Positions 53,784-63,283 are shown, counted from the first letter of the stretch. The stretch is 64,000 nucleotides of DNA from Mycobacterium sp. 1081908.1 (GCF_001673535.1 NZ_LZLY01000068.1:62001-126000); one strand, 5' to 3'. Notes: generated by a model not told the origin, from the sequence alone. A program made the numbers and translations.

Positions 53784-53935
53784 CAGTTGCCGTTGATCCG
53801 GTTGCCGCCAGGTGCCCGCGCGGCGACGCCGGGGTTAATTTAAATTCTCAGGCGGAAATCGCACTGCTGTTGTCATCGGGTTTGCTCGTAGGCTAACGCC
53901 GAAATGCCTGCTCGAACTCGAGGTCAGGAGCTGCG

Positions 53936-54283
53936 TTGTCCACTACCGAATTTCCACCCGGGGACGTCCCGCTAGCCGCCGATGAGCGGTTCGTGACCAT
54001 TCAGGCGAGCCCCGAGTTCGCCGAACTTCGGCGCCGGCTACGCCGTTTCGTGTTCCCGATGACGGCGCTCTTCCTCGCCTGGTACGCCGCCTATGTCTTG
54101 TTGGGCGCCTTCGCGCACGACTTCATGGCGGCCAAGGTCTTCGGAAACATCAACGTCGGGCTGCTGATCGGGCTGGGTCAATTCCTGACGACGTTCCTCA
54201 TCACCGGGCTCTACGTGCGGTTCGCCGACCGGGAGCTTGACCCGCGAGCCGCCGCCATTCGCGCCGAAGGCCAGGCATCATGA
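53936..54283 (+). CDS. DUF485 small membrane protein
   Basis: A 115-aa inner-membrane protein with two transmembrane helices (FPMTALFLAWYAAYVLLGAF and NVGLLIGLGQFLTTFLITGL). DUF485 proteins are regularly encoded directly before acetate-type sodium/solute symporters, as here, and probably form part of the transporter. Start TTG 53936 follows AGGAG by 5 nt, and the stop overlaps the symporter start as ATGA. The 152 bp upstream contain the AT-rich palindrome AATTTAAATT at 53837-53846. Confidence 0.88.
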   Translation: MSTTEFPPGDVPLAADERFVTIQASPEFAELRRRLRRFVFPMTALFLAWYAAYVLLGAFAHDFMAAKVFGNINVGLLIGLGQFLTTFLITGLYVRFADRELDPRAAAIRAEGQAS

Positions 54284-55920
54284 CGCTGCTGGCCGCCGGG
54301 CAGCAGACGATCGGGAATCCCGTCGCCAACATCGCCATCTTCGCCGTTTTCGTCCTGATCACCCTGTATGTGGTGATCCGGGCCAGCCGGCGGAACGCCA
54401 CCGCGACTGAGTTCTTCACCGCCGACCGGGCGTTCTCGGGACCGCAGAACGGCATCGCCATCGCCGGTGACTATCTGTCGGCGGCCAGCTTCCTCGGCAT
54501 CGCCGGCGCGATCGCGGTCTACGGGTATGACGGGTTCCTTTATTCGATCGGATTCCTGGTGGCCTGGTTGGTGGCCCTGCTGTTGGTGGCCGAACTCATC
54601 CGCAACACAGGGAAATTCACGATGGCGGACGTGCTGAGCTTCCGGCTCAGGCAGCGCCCAGTGCGCCTTGTCGCGGCCGTGTCGACGCTGACGGTGTCCC
54701 TGTTCTACCTTCTCGCCCAGATGGCCGGTGCCGGGGGTTTGGTTGCCCTGCTGCTGAATGTCAAAGGGCGCCTTGGCGAGTCGATCGTCATCGCGGTCGT
54801 CGGCGTCCTGATGATCGTCTACGTCCTGGTCGGCGGGATGAAGGGCACCACGTGGGTGCAGATCATCAAGGCCGTCCTATTGATCCTCGGTGCGGCGGCG
54901 ATGACGGTGATGGTGCTGGCGAAGTACGGCATGAACTTCTCCGACATCCTGGGTTCTGCGCAGTCGGCGGTGTCGCACGCCACCACGAAGGGTGTTTCCA
55001 GCCGCAACGTGCTGGCCCCGGGCGCGCAATACGGCGGGTCGACGACGTCCAAGATCAACCTGCTGTCGCTGGGCCTGGCGCTGGTGCTGGGGACCGCGGG
55101 CCTGCCCCACGTGTTGATGCGCTTCTACACGGTGCCCAACGCGAAAGAAGCGCGCCGGTCGGTGGTCTGGGCGATCGGCCTCATCGGCGCCTTCTATCTG
55201 TTCACACTGGCGCTGGGCTACGGCGCCGCCGCCATCGTCGGACCGGACCGCATCCTCAAGGCCGCCGGCGGACAAAACTCGGCCGCGCCGCTGCTGGCGT
55301 TCCATCTCGGCGGCGTGGTCCTGCTCGGCGTCATTTCCGCGGTGGCGTTCGCCACGATCCTCGCCGTCGTGGCGGGCCTGACGATCACGGCATCGACGTC
55401 GTTCGCCCACGACATCTATGCCAGCCTGATCAAGCGGCACAAGGTGACCGAGAGCGAACAGGTCCGGGTGTCCCGCATCACCGCCATCGTGCTCGGCATT
55501 TTCGGCATCGCGCTCGGGATCCTGGCCAACGGCCAAAACGTCGCCTTCCTGGTGGCGCTCGCGTTCGCGGTCGCGGCCTCGGCCAACCTGCCGACGATCC
55601 TGTATTCGCTTTATTGGCAGCGGTTCAACACCCGCGGCGCGCTGTGGAGCATGTACGGCGGCCTCATCTCGACCATCGTGTTGATCGTCTTCTCCCCCGC
55701 GGTGTCCGGCGCGAAAACCGCGATGATCCCCGGCGCGGACTTCGCCTGGTTCCCTCTTTCCAACCCCGGAATCTTGTCGATCCCACTGGCGTTCGTCCTC
55801 GGCATCGTCGGCACGCTGTCGTCGCCCGATCGCGGCGACCCGGTGCGCAACGCCGAGATGGAGGTCCGCGCGCTCACCGGCATCGGCGCCGAGCAGGGTG
55901 TGCTTTCGCCGAACGTGTAG
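54280..55920 (+). CDS. Sodium/solute symporter, acetate (ActP) type
   Basis: A 546-aa SSS-family transporter with about 13 hydrophobic segments. ATEFFTADRAFSGPQNGIAI, GDYLSAASFLGIAGAIAVYG and GTAGLPHVLMRFYTVPNAKE are signature stretches of ActP/MctC-type carriers for acetate, pyruvate or other short acids. It would bring in, or recycle, short carboxylates produced by catabolism. ATG 54280 overlaps the DUF485 stop. Confidence 0.92.
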   Translation: MTLLAAGQQTIGNPVANIAIFAVFVLITLYVVIRASRRNATATEFFTADRAFSGPQNGIAIAGDYLSAASFLGIAGAIAVYGYDGFLYSIGFLVAWLVALLLVAELIRNTGKFTMADVLSFRLRQRPVRLVAAVSTLTVSLFYLLAQMAGAGGLVALLLNVKGRLGESIVIAVVGVLMIVYVLVGGMKGTTWVQIIKAVLLILGAAAMTVMVLAKYGMNFSDILGSAQSAVSHATTKGVSSRNVLAPGAQYGGSTTSKINLLSLGLALVLGTAGLPHVLMRFYTVPNAKEARRSVVWAIGLIGAFYLFTLALGYGAAAIVGPDRILKAAGGQNSAAPLLAFHLGGVVLLGVISAVAFATILAVVAGLTITASTSFAHDIYASLIKRHKVTESEQVRVSRITAIVLGIFGIALGILANGQNVAFLVALAFAVAASANLPTILYSLYWQRFNTRGALWSMYGGLISTIVLIVFSPAVSGAKTAMIPGADFAWFPLSNPGILSIPLAFVLGIVGTLSSPDRGDPVRNAEMEVRALTGIGAEQGVLSPNV

Positions 55921-55978
55921 CGGTGGCGACGACGCGCCGACGGCGACCGCCGTGATTACACGTTGGGCGCGATACGAC

Positions 55979-57169
55979 TCAGGTTTTTTGAAGCGGCGGT
56001 GAGTAATTCGGCTTGCCGAGACCGAGCGTGTACTGGCCGATCATGTTGCGGAACACCTCGAGCGTGCCGCCATAGATGCCCACCAGGGGCGCGAACCGGA
56101 AGGCGTACTCGGCGCTCCCGTCGTCGGCGGCGCCGTCGGTGCCGTATGGCAGCGTCGACGCGGTGCCGAGGATGTCCATCAGATCCGGAGAGATGTCCCG
56201 CATGGTTTGCGCGATGGCGACCCGGCCGAAGATGCTCGGGGACGACAGCGCGACTTCCAGCCGGGCGGCGCTGCGGCCCAGGCGATAGGCGACGGACTTG
56301 TCGTCGATCAGGCGGCGCCCGTCGGGGCCGGACCTCGTCACGCACGCGGCGGCATTGTCGACGGCCTCGGCCAGGGATCCGGCCTGGTGCATCATGATCG
56401 AGGTGTCTTGGAGCCCGTCTGGCGCCGCCGCGACCGCACCGTGCTCGACGTTCAGCGGCTCGCGCAGCACGGTCCAGCCGGCGTTCACGTCACCCAGCCG
56501 GTACTTGTCGTCGACCCGGACGTCGCTGTAGTAGACGATGTTGGTCCGGTCGCCGTCCACCGTGCGGATGCCCTGGATCTCGATGCCCGGCGAATCCAGC
56601 GGAACCAGAAACATGGTCAGGCTCTTGTGTTTCGGGGCCTCCGGGGCGGTGTTGGTGATCAGAAACACGTACTGGCAGTTGTGCGCTCCGGTGGTGAACA
56701 TCTTGGAGCCGTTGATGATCCACGCGTCGCCGTCGCGAACGGCGCGGGTCTTGCAGGTGGCGACGTCCGAGCCGCCCTCGGGCTCGGTGTAGCCCAGGCA
56801 GAGCCGGACCTCGCCGCTGAAGACCTTCGGCAGGACCTCGTCGCGCACCTCCGGTGTCCCGAACTTCGCCACCGAGCGCGCCACCATGGCGGTGGTCCCC
56901 CACGTCACCCAGGGCACATGGGCCCGCCGCTTCTCCTGCTCCCAGATGCGGCGCCGGACCCGGCTGAAGCCGCCCTCGGACTCCGACTTCCACTCGGCCG
57001 CCAAATAGCCTGCGGCGCCGAACTTCAGGTGCAGGCCCTCGTCGAAGTTGTCGCCCGTTTCGCGGTCGCGACGCCGGACCTCCTCGGTCATGTGGGTGCT
57101 CAGGAAGTTCCGCGACTCCTCGAGGAAGGCCTGGTCTTCCTCGGACAGCTCGACTCGGGAGAAGTCCAT
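55979..57169 (-). CDS. Acyl-CoA dehydrogenase, catalytic-type subunit
   Basis: A 396-aa FadE-like flavoprotein. LGYTEPEGGSDVATCKTRAV, GSKMFTTGAHNCQYVFLI and LNVEHGA (candidate catalytic Glu) are the main motifs; the end reads GIYGGTLEVFRNMIGQYTLG. It is the last gene of the operon that starts at 62805 and probably pairs with the preceding gene as a heteromer. Its C-terminus is the closest relative in the window of the remnant at 44692-44811. Confidence 0.91.
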   Translation of the reverse strand: MDFSRVELSEEDQAFLEESRNFLSTHMTEEVRRRDRETGDNFDEGLHLKFGAAGYLAAEWKSESEGGFSRVRRRIWEQEKRRAHVPWVTWGTTAMVARSVAKFGTPEVRDEVLPKVFSGEVRLCLGYTEPEGGSDVATCKTRAVRDGDAWIINGSKMFTTGAHNCQYVFLITNTAPEAPKHKSLTMFLVPLDSPGIEIQGIRTVDGDRTNIVYYSDVRVDDKYRLGDVNAGWTVLREPLNVEHGAVAAAPDGLQDTSIMMHQAGSLAEAVDNAAACVTRSGPDGRRLIDDKSVAYRLGRSAARLEVALSSPSIFGRVAIAQTMRDISPDLMDILGTASTLPYGTDGAADDGSAEYAFRFAPLVGIYGGTLEVFRNMIGQYTLGLGKPNYSPPLQKT

Positions 57170-57187
57170 CGTCTTTTCGCTCCTGTC

Positions 57188-58246
57188 CTAAGCCGGCTGG
57201 GGTGTGCTCTCGCGGGCCGCGACGATCTCGGCGACGCGCAGGGCGGTGGCGCCGGGGTCGCCGCCGGCCAGCGGCCATCCGCGAGCGCGCACCAGATACG
57301 CCGTGGCGGCGGCCTCGGAGGAAACCCCAAGGCCGCCTTGGATGTGCACCGCCATCGTCGCCGCCTTGGCGGCCTCCTCGGCCATGAAGACGAAGGCCGA
57401 CGGCCCCAGTTCGGGTCGCTCGTCGGGTTCGTTGTCCAGGAACCAGGCGGCGCGGCGGGCGAGGTTGCGGCCGCCCTGAACGGTGATCGCCATGTTGGCG
57501 AGCGGGTGCGAGATGGCCTGCAGGGTCGAGATCGGCACGCCCAGCGTGTAGCGGGTCTTGGCGAACTCCGCGGCGATGGTCATCGTCTCCTCGACCAGGC
57601 CCACCAGGGCCGCCGCGGTCAGCAGCCGCCATTCGTCCAGGGCCCGTTGGTAACTCGCCACCGCGTCGGGCCCTTCGCCGATGACCGTGCGGGTGTCCGC
57701 GGCGGCCGGGTCCACCCAGGCCATCGGCAACCGGCCGAGGTTGTCGACCTTGGCCGGCCGGGTGCCGAAGGTCAGCCGCACGACCTGATCGCCGTCGCGG
57801 ACGACGATGTGGTCGGCGATCGAGCCCGTCGGGATCAGCCGGACGCCCGCCGGCCCGTCGAGGCGGGCGTCGAGCCCCACGAGCCGTTCACCATCGGCCA
57901 CCCCCGCGGTGTCGGCGCTCAGCCCGCCCAGGCGGGCGAGCAACCGCGCGGCGCACACGTGGTCGATCCACGGAACCGGCGCCAGGGACCGGCCGATCTC
58001 CTCGGCCACCAGCGTGAGGTCGACCAGCGTCGCTCCGTCGCCACCGGCGGACTCCGGCAGCGCCATGGTGGTGGCGCCCATCGCGCACAGCCGCTCCCAC
58101 AGGTTCTTGTCGAACCCGGATGGTTCTGCGGCGCGCACGGTTTCGATCGAGCAGTGGGTCTTGAAGAACTGCTTGTACGCGTTCTGCAGATCCACGTGGT
58201 CCTCGGTCAGGCTGTAGTCGAGTCTGCGCAGTTCGAAGCGGTCCAT
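57188..58246 (-). CDS. Acyl-CoA dehydrogenase, partner (beta-like) subunit
   Basis: A 352-aa dehydrogenase-fold protein. LDYSLTEDHVDLQNAYKQFF is an unusual N terminus that precedes the normal helical domain; LPESAGGDGATLVDLTLVAE, TRYTLGVPISTLQAISHPLA and HIQGGLGVSSEAAATAYLVR are recognisable. The middle barrel is reduced, as in partner subunits. ATG 58246 lies 2 nt after the amidohydrolase stop; the longer open frame is a shadow of that gene. Confidence 0.89.
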   Translation of the reverse strand: MDRFELRRLDYSLTEDHVDLQNAYKQFFKTHCSIETVRAAEPSGFDKNLWERLCAMGATTMALPESAGGDGATLVDLTLVAEEIGRSLAPVPWIDHVCAARLLARLGGLSADTAGVADGERLVGLDARLDGPAGVRLIPTGSIADHIVVRDGDQVVRLTFGTRPAKVDNLGRLPMAWVDPAAADTRTVIGEGPDAVASYQRALDEWRLLTAAALVGLVEETMTIAAEFAKTRYTLGVPISTLQAISHPLANMAITVQGGRNLARRAAWFLDNEPDERPELGPSAFVFMAEEAAKAATMAVHIQGGLGVSSEAAATAYLVRARGWPLAGGDPGATALRVAEIVAARESTPQPA

Positions 58247-58248
58247 GG

Positions 58249-59079
58249 TCAACGTTCCTTCCCGAAGAAAAACTCCTGCGCGTTGTTGTAGAGGTAGTTG
58301 TCCAGCACCTCGGGGGGCAGGTCCAGCGCACGGGCTTCGGGTATCACCCGGCGCATGCGCAGCACCGGCCAGTCCGACGCGTAGATCACCTTGTCCGGGC
58401 CCCGCGTCCGCATGTAGTGCAGCAGGCTTTCCGGCAGCCGCTTGGGCGACCACGCCGACGTCATCAGGCGCAGGTTGGCGTACTTGAGCAGCAACCGGAT
58501 CGCGACGTCCCACCACGGGTCGGCGCCGTGGATCATGCACAGCCTCAGCTCGGGAAACCGCACGCATACTCGATCCAGGTGCATGGGATGTTGCACCTCT
58601 CCGGGAATCGGCGGGCCCGGGATGCCGGTGTTGACGCACAGCGGGAGGTCCAGCTCCGCGCATTTCGCGTAGAGCGGATAGTAGACGGCATCGCTGGGCG
58701 GGTACTGCCCGTCGCCCCAAAAACTCGGTCCCACAACCGCATACGCCACCGGCAGATCGCCCACGATGGCGGTCAATTCGCGCAACGACCGCACCGGGCG
58801 CAGCAGGTTCACGCCTCCCATCGCCAGGGCGAACCGGTCCGGCCTGGCCTCGATGAACTTGCGCGCGGTGGTGGACGGGCTGGCGAGATTGTCCATCAGG
58901 ATCGCCCGCTGCACGCCCTGCCCGTCCATCTCGTCGAGCAGCTCGGACAGATCGACCGGCGCGAACATCGATTCCGGGCCCTTGAAATAGTCGTCCCGAA
59001 CCTTGAGCATCCAGGTCGGCTGGGAGTCGGCCTCACCGAAGTGCACGTTGATCAGGCAGTCAATCGCTTTGGTGTTCAT
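58249..59079 (-). CDS. Amidohydrolase-2 family protein (short form)
   Basis: A 276-aa PF04909-type TIM-barrel protein, shorter than the other four in the window. IDCLINVHFGE is the N-terminal strand with the metal segment Asn-Val-His, LPLCVNTGIPGPP follows, and IYASDWPVLRMRRVI holds the conserved late Asp. ATG 59079 overlaps the ligase stop. It sits between a ligase and a dehydrogenase pair, so its substrate may be a CoA ester or a free acid of the same route. Confidence 0.87.
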   Translation of the reverse strand: MNTKAIDCLINVHFGEADSQPTWMLKVRDDYFKGPESMFAPVDLSELLDEMDGQGVQRAILMDNLASPSTTARKFIEARPDRFALAMGGVNLLRPVRSLRELTAIVGDLPVAYAVVGPSFWGDGQYPPSDAVYYPLYAKCAELDLPLCVNTGIPGPPIPGEVQHPMHLDRVCVRFPELRLCMIHGADPWWDVAIRLLLKYANLRLMTSAWSPKRLPESLLHYMRTRGPDKVIYASDWPVLRMRRVIPEARALDLPPEVLDNYLYNNAQEFFFGKER

Positions 59080-60695
59080 GACACCTTCTCTTCGGCTTGT
59101 TCTCGGGCCCATCGGTAGTTGGGCTTGCCGTTGCCCAGACGCTGGATCTGCTCCACGAAGATGAACGCCTTGGGCGCCTTGAAATGCGCCAGCTGCGAGG
59201 TGCAGAAGGTATAGAGGGCACGCCCATCGGCGCTCAGGTCGGCGCCCGGGTGTTGCGCGACGAGCGCGACGACTTCCTGGCCCCACCGCTCGCTGGGCCG
59301 TCCGACGACCAGGGCGTCGGCGATGCCCGGGTGTGCCCGCAGCACTTCCTCGACCTCTTCGACGAAGACCTTCTCGCCGCCGGTGTTGATCACCAGCGAG
59401 TCACGGCCGAAAAGGCGTATGGTGCCGTCCTTTTCAATGGATGCGCGGTCACCCGGTATCACCACCCGCTGGCCTTCGATTTGGGGAAAGGTGCGCCGGG
59501 TGGCCTCGGCGTCGTTGAAGTACCCCAGCGGAATCCGGCCCGTCCTGGCGGCCCACCCGACCTCGTGGTCCCCGGGCCGCAGGAACCGGGTCCGGTCGGC
59601 GGAGACGACGGTGGCGCCTTCCCGCGGCGCGAAGGTTTCGCTCGCGGTGCCGGCGTGGCTGTGCCCGAAGGCCATGTTGCCGCTCTCCGAGGACCCGTAG
59701 CCTTCGATGATGGTGATGTGGGGCAGGCATTCCATCAGTGCCCGTTTGTGTTTCGCATTGGTGGCGGCCCCGCCGGTGCCGATGGCGTTCAGAAAGGACA
59801 AGTCGTAGCGATGGGCGCGCAGCTCGGCGATCAGCGGGCCGGCGTACGCGTCGCCGACCATCGTCATCATGCCCACCTTTTCGCGCTCGGCGGTTTCCCA
59901 CACCGACCGGACGTCGAGCTTGTTGCGGTCGTCATAGAGCACGACCGTCAGGCCCGCGCAAAGCGCGGCGAACGCCGTCCACATGCCGGCCGCGTGCATC
60001 AGCGGCGAAACGGCGAACCACGGCGGGCCGCCGCCGCGCACCTTGTCGTGGATCTCGGTGACGCTCGCGTGGTCGGCGCCCACCATCGACGAGACGTACA
60101 TGTCGCTCTGCCGCCACAGCACTCCCTTGGGGCGTCCGGTCGTTCCGCCGGTACACATCATGATCAGGTCGTCGGGCGAGCCCGCCGGGCGAAGGTCCGT
60201 ACCGTCGGCCGCCAGGGCGTCGTCCAGCGACACGGCGCCGGGCAATTCCGGGGCGCCGCTTCCGTCGTCGATGGAAACCAGCAGCTCCGTGCCGTCCGGG
60301 GGCAGGACGTCGGCGAACCGAGCGCCCAGGGAGCGGTGGTAGATGATTCCCCGGGGGCGGACATAGGCGAGCAGGTCGGCGATTTCGCGCGGCGAGTAGT
60401 GGTGGTTGACGTTGACCGGCACGGTGCGCGCCTTGAGGCACCCGATCACCATGTCGGGGTATAGGTCGTTGTACATGATGAGCGCGACCCGGTCCTGACC
60501 GCATTCCCAGGGCTCGAGCGTCTCGCGCTCGGCGTGGGCCCCGAATCCCTTGCCGCTGAGGTAATTCGCCAGATCGTCGGTCCGTCGGGCCGATTCGGCA
60601 AACGTGCTTCGGCGGTCTCCGCAGACGGTCATCAGACGATCGGGGATGACGTCGGCGATGGCGTCCAGAACCGCGCCTACGGTCCATTCGCTCAC
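59076..60695 (-). CDS. Acyl-CoA synthetase (FadD19-like)
   Basis: A 539-aa AMP-forming ligase. CTGGTTGRPKGVLWRQ is the phosphate loop, IIEGYGSSESGNMAFG the adenine-site motif, GRDSLVINTGGEKVFVEEVE the hinge, and LGNGKPNYRW carries the late Lys. It is a paralogue of 42212-43864, sharing VLWRQ and RPSERWGQEVVA. GTG 60695 with GAGG about 11 nt upstream is preferred; a GTG at 60743 is possible but would overlap the amidohydrolase. Confidence 0.9.
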   Translation of the reverse strand: MSEWTVGAVLDAIADVIPDRLMTVCGDRRSTFAESARRTDDLANYLSGKGFGAHAERETLEPWECGQDRVALIMYNDLYPDMVIGCLKARTVPVNVNHHYSPREIADLLAYVRPRGIIYHRSLGARFADVLPPDGTELLVSIDDGSGAPELPGAVSLDDALAADGTDLRPAGSPDDLIMMCTGGTTGRPKGVLWRQSDMYVSSMVGADHASVTEIHDKVRGGGPPWFAVSPLMHAAGMWTAFAALCAGLTVVLYDDRNKLDVRSVWETAEREKVGMMTMVGDAYAGPLIAELRAHRYDLSFLNAIGTGGAATNAKHKRALMECLPHITIIEGYGSSESGNMAFGHSHAGTASETFAPREGATVVSADRTRFLRPGDHEVGWAARTGRIPLGYFNDAEATRRTFPQIEGQRVVIPGDRASIEKDGTIRLFGRDSLVINTGGEKVFVEEVEEVLRAHPGIADALVVGRPSERWGQEVVALVAQHPGADLSADGRALYTFCTSQLAHFKAPKAFIFVEQIQRLGNGKPNYRWAREQAEEKVS

Positions 60696-60717
60696 TAGCG
60701 TACCCAGCCTCGAATAA

Positions 60718-61920
60718 TCAAGCGGCCGATCCGACTTGGACACCGAGCAGGTCTAGCGCGTTGTCGCGCATGATCTTCCGGACATCGGAGTCGCTGAATC
60801 CGGAGAGCTCTTCGGCGAACGACACCGGCGACTCGAGGCCTTCGCCGTGCGGCCAGTCGGAACCGAACAGGATCTTGTCGACGCCGATGACCTTGGCCAG
60901 CTCGGTCAGGTCGTCCTCGTAGTACGGCGCGATCCAGACGTTGTTGCGCAACTGCTCCACCGGATCCTCGGGGAAATGCCGCGGATAATTGTTGGCCACC
61001 TTCTTCAGGCGTTTGACCAGCCGGTGGACGAAGTACGAACCGTTCTCGATGCTGACCGCCCGGAGTGTGGGGTGCCGGGTGAATACGCCGTGCACGATCA
61101 TCGACGCCATCGTGTCGTGGATGGCGCGGTCGTCAAGAAGCACCTGGTCCAGCGGATCCTTTTCCCCGAAGCCCTCGAAGGTCGCCTTGCCTCCCCACTG
61201 CGCGGCGATGTGCAGATATCCGCTGTCGCTGAGGTGGAAGCCCACCGGTATGCCCGCCTCGGCCAGCCGTGCCCACACCGGGTCGTGACTGGGATCGCCC
61301 AGCGACCTCGGCTTGACCACACCGGGCACCGGCGCCGGCCGCACCAGCACCAGCTTGGCGCCGCGCGCCAGCACAAACTCGACCTCTTCAACGGCCCTGG
61401 CCGGATCGGCCAGTGAAATGATCGGCGCGGCAATGATTCGGTGGTCGGGCCGGTCGAAGCCCCAGTCCTCGTCGAGCCACAGGTTGAATGCGTGTACCGA
61501 AGCCATCGTCGCGTCGATGTCGTGCTTGAGCGCCTCCTCGACACCACAGCCAAACGTCGGCAGCATGAACACCGTTTCGATGTCCTGGGTGTCCATCACC
61601 GTGATCCGCGCGTCGCGGTTCTGGTACTCGGGGTGGTCGGCCAGCCGCTCGACTTTCATCAGCGAGGCCGGATCGACACCTTCGGGAATCTCGCCGCGGA
61701 ACAACAGGTCGAGGCACCCCGGCACGATGATCGGGTCGAAGGTGACGTTGGGGATGAAGTGGTTGACGCGGTCCCCGATCACGGCCCAGGTGCGCTTGCC
61801 GTCGCTGACCATCTGCACCCCGCGGCGCTTGAACTTCTTGTCCAGGTGGCGGGTGAAAGCGTCCAGCGGTTCGTAATAGTGGTTGTCGACGTCGATCGCC
61901 TGGTAATCCAAGTCGGCCAT
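60718..61920 (-). CDS. Amidohydrolase-2 family protein
   Basis: A 400-aa TIM-barrel metal enzyme. IDVDNHYYEPLDAFTRHLDK at the N terminus, IPVGFHLSDSGYLHIAAQWG and FGSDWPHGEGLESPVSFAEE near the C terminus match 14214-15413 closely, including HFIPNVTFDPI/YIPNPTFEKV and LVLVRPAPVPG/TVLVRPAPVPG. The family performs hydrolysis or non-oxidative decarboxylation. GGAAAGGAAG lies 5 nt before ATG 61920. It follows the crotonase gene by about 30 nt. Confidence 0.9.
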   Translation of the reverse strand: MADLDYQAIDVDNHYYEPLDAFTRHLDKKFKRRGVQMVSDGKRTWAVIGDRVNHFIPNVTFDPIIVPGCLDLLFRGEIPEGVDPASLMKVERLADHPEYQNRDARITVMDTQDIETVFMLPTFGCGVEEALKHDIDATMASVHAFNLWLDEDWGFDRPDHRIIAAPIISLADPARAVEEVEFVLARGAKLVLVRPAPVPGVVKPRSLGDPSHDPVWARLAEAGIPVGFHLSDSGYLHIAAQWGGKATFEGFGEKDPLDQVLLDDRAIHDTMASMIVHGVFTRHPTLRAVSIENGSYFVHRLVKRLKKVANNYPRHFPEDPVEQLRNNVWIAPYYEDDLTELAKVIGVDKILFGSDWPHGEGLESPVSFAEELSGFSDSDVRKIMRDNALDLLGVQVGSAA

Positions 61921-61950
61921 GATCTTCCTTTCCGGTGCCACCGGCAGTGT

Positions 61951-62805
61951 TTAAGCGTCGGTTGGAGTGAGCTTCCCAAGCAAGGGAGGAAATTGCGGCG
62001 GCCGCTTCTCGAGGAAGCTGGTGATGCCCTCAATGACGTCCGGGCGCGGCATCGCCTCGTGCAGCAGGACCTCGGCACGCGACGTGGCGTCGACGACGTC
62101 GCGAGTGGCGTCGCCGTATACCTGCCGTTTGATCACCGCCATCGAAGCCGGCGAGCAGTTTCGCGCGATGTCTTCCGCGTAGGCCAAGGCACGGCTCAGC
62201 AGATCTTCGGGCGCGACGACTTCCTTGACGAGGCCCAGCTCGGCCGCCTCCTCCGCGAGGAAGGTGCGCCCGCTCAACAACAGGTCGAGGGCGACTCCCC
62301 ACGTGGTGAGGCGCGGAAGTATCCAGGAGATGCCGAATTCGGCGATCAGTCCGCGGCGAGCGAACACGGCGGCGAATTTGGCGCCCGCGGCCGCGAACCG
62401 GACGTCGCACATGAGCGCTTGCGTCAGGCCGATGCCGACACAGGCCCCGTTGATCGCCGCGACGACGGGCTTGCGCAGGGTGGTCACGAAATGGGGTGGC
62501 CGCTCGCCGACCAACGCCGCGAGGTCGGTCTGACCCGCCTTCTCCATCTTCTCGCCGTAGCTGGGCGCCGAACTCGGCGCGCCCAGATACGCGCCGGCGC
62601 AGAACCCCTTGCCGCGGCCGGTCACCACGATCACCCGGACGTCCGTATCCTGTTCGGCTCGGTCGATCCCGGCGTAAAAGCCGGCGGCGATGTCGGGGCC
62701 CCACGCGTTCAGGCGATCTGGGCGGTTGAAGGTCAGGATCGCGACGCCGCTCGCCGTGGCCTCGTACAGCACCGCTTCGTCGGAAGCACCGTCGCTGCCG
62801 GACAT
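61951..62805 (-). CDS. Enoyl-CoA hydratase/isomerase (crotonase family)
   Basis: A 284-aa crotonase-fold protein. GVAILTFNRPDRLNAWGPDI opens the fold, GRGKGFCAGAYLGAP is the first oxyanion strand, and KPVVAAINGACVGIGLTQAL the second. It would hydrate or isomerise an enoyl-CoA from the dehydrogenase pair downstream. GAGGAGG precedes ATG 62805. It is first in a six-gene operon ending at 55979, with a 19-bp inverted repeat about 55 bp upstream. Confidence 0.91.
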   Translation of the reverse strand: MSGSDGASDEAVLYEATASGVAILTFNRPDRLNAWGPDIAAGFYAGIDRAEQDTDVRVIVVTGRGKGFCAGAYLGAPSSAPSYGEKMEKAGQTDLAALVGERPPHFVTTLRKPVVAAINGACVGIGLTQALMCDVRFAAAGAKFAAVFARRGLIAEFGISWILPRLTTWGVALDLLLSGRTFLAEEAAELGLVKEVVAPEDLLSRALAYAEDIARNCSPASMAVIKRQVYGDATRDVVDATSRAEVLLHEAMPRPDVIEGITSFLEKRPPQFPPLLGKLTPTDA

Positions 62806-62860
62806 CTGCCGCGGCACCTCCTCACGCTTGCCTACCGGATCCCCACCGACTTTGTACGCA

Positions 62861-62879
62861 TACTGTATACCTATCGGTA
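62861..62879. promoter_or_regulatory. 19-bp inverted repeat of the TACTGT-N7-ACNGTA family (crotonase operon)
   Basis: TACTGTATACCTATCGGTA begins with TACTGT and ends with CGGTA at the same spacing as the perfect site at 47778. It lies 56 bp upstream of ATG 62805 and is the fifth good member of the family in the window. Nested inside it are ATACTGTAT and TACC/GGTA symmetries. Confidence 0.5.
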
Positions 62880-63010
62880 GCGCATTCCACAACTGGCTCC
62901 GCGGCCGGCCGCAACCCGGCCCAGCAGCGATTTTCCGGCCGCTGAACTGTCATCCGGCCGATGGCCGAAGGTGCTTGGCGATCTTGGCTTTCCGGTCACC
63001 CGGCCGCCGC

Positions 63011-63283
63011 CTAACGGGACGCACGTCGCCCGGTTACGAGCTTGACGATCGCCAGCAAAATCACCGCGCCGAGCAGACAGGTGAGGAACGAGAAGATCAG
63101 GCCTCCGCCGGCGACGTCCACGCCGAAGCCACACAGGAGAAACCCACCGATCAAGCCGCCCAGGATGCCGACCACGATATTGAGAACCAGCCCCATCTGG
63201 GCGTCGGTACTCATGAGCTTGCTGCCGACCCAACCGGCCAGGCCCCCGATGACTATCCAGCCGATCACACCCAGAGTGAGCAT
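63011..63283 (-). CDS. GlsB/YeaQ/YmgE-family (transglycosylase-associated) membrane protein
   Basis: A 90-aa membrane protein with three hydrophobic helices: LGVIGWIVIGGLAGWVGSKL, LVLNIVVGILGGLIGGFLLC and LIFSFLTCLLGAVILLAIVK, and a basic tail GRRASR. The glycine-zipper pattern is typical of this stress-linked family of unknown function. ATG 63283 is used; TTG 63292 would add three residues. Confidence 0.87.
   Translation of the reverse strand: MLTLGVIGWIVIGGLAGWVGSKLMSTDAQMGLVLNIVVGILGGLIGGFLLCGFGVDVAGGGLIFSFLTCLLGAVILLAIVKLVTGRRASR

Noticed and set aside
53837..53846. AATTTAAATT as an operator before the DUF485-symporter pair
   Set aside because: A 10-bp AT palindrome alone is weak evidence and it lies about 90 bp from the start without a matching motif elsewhere.
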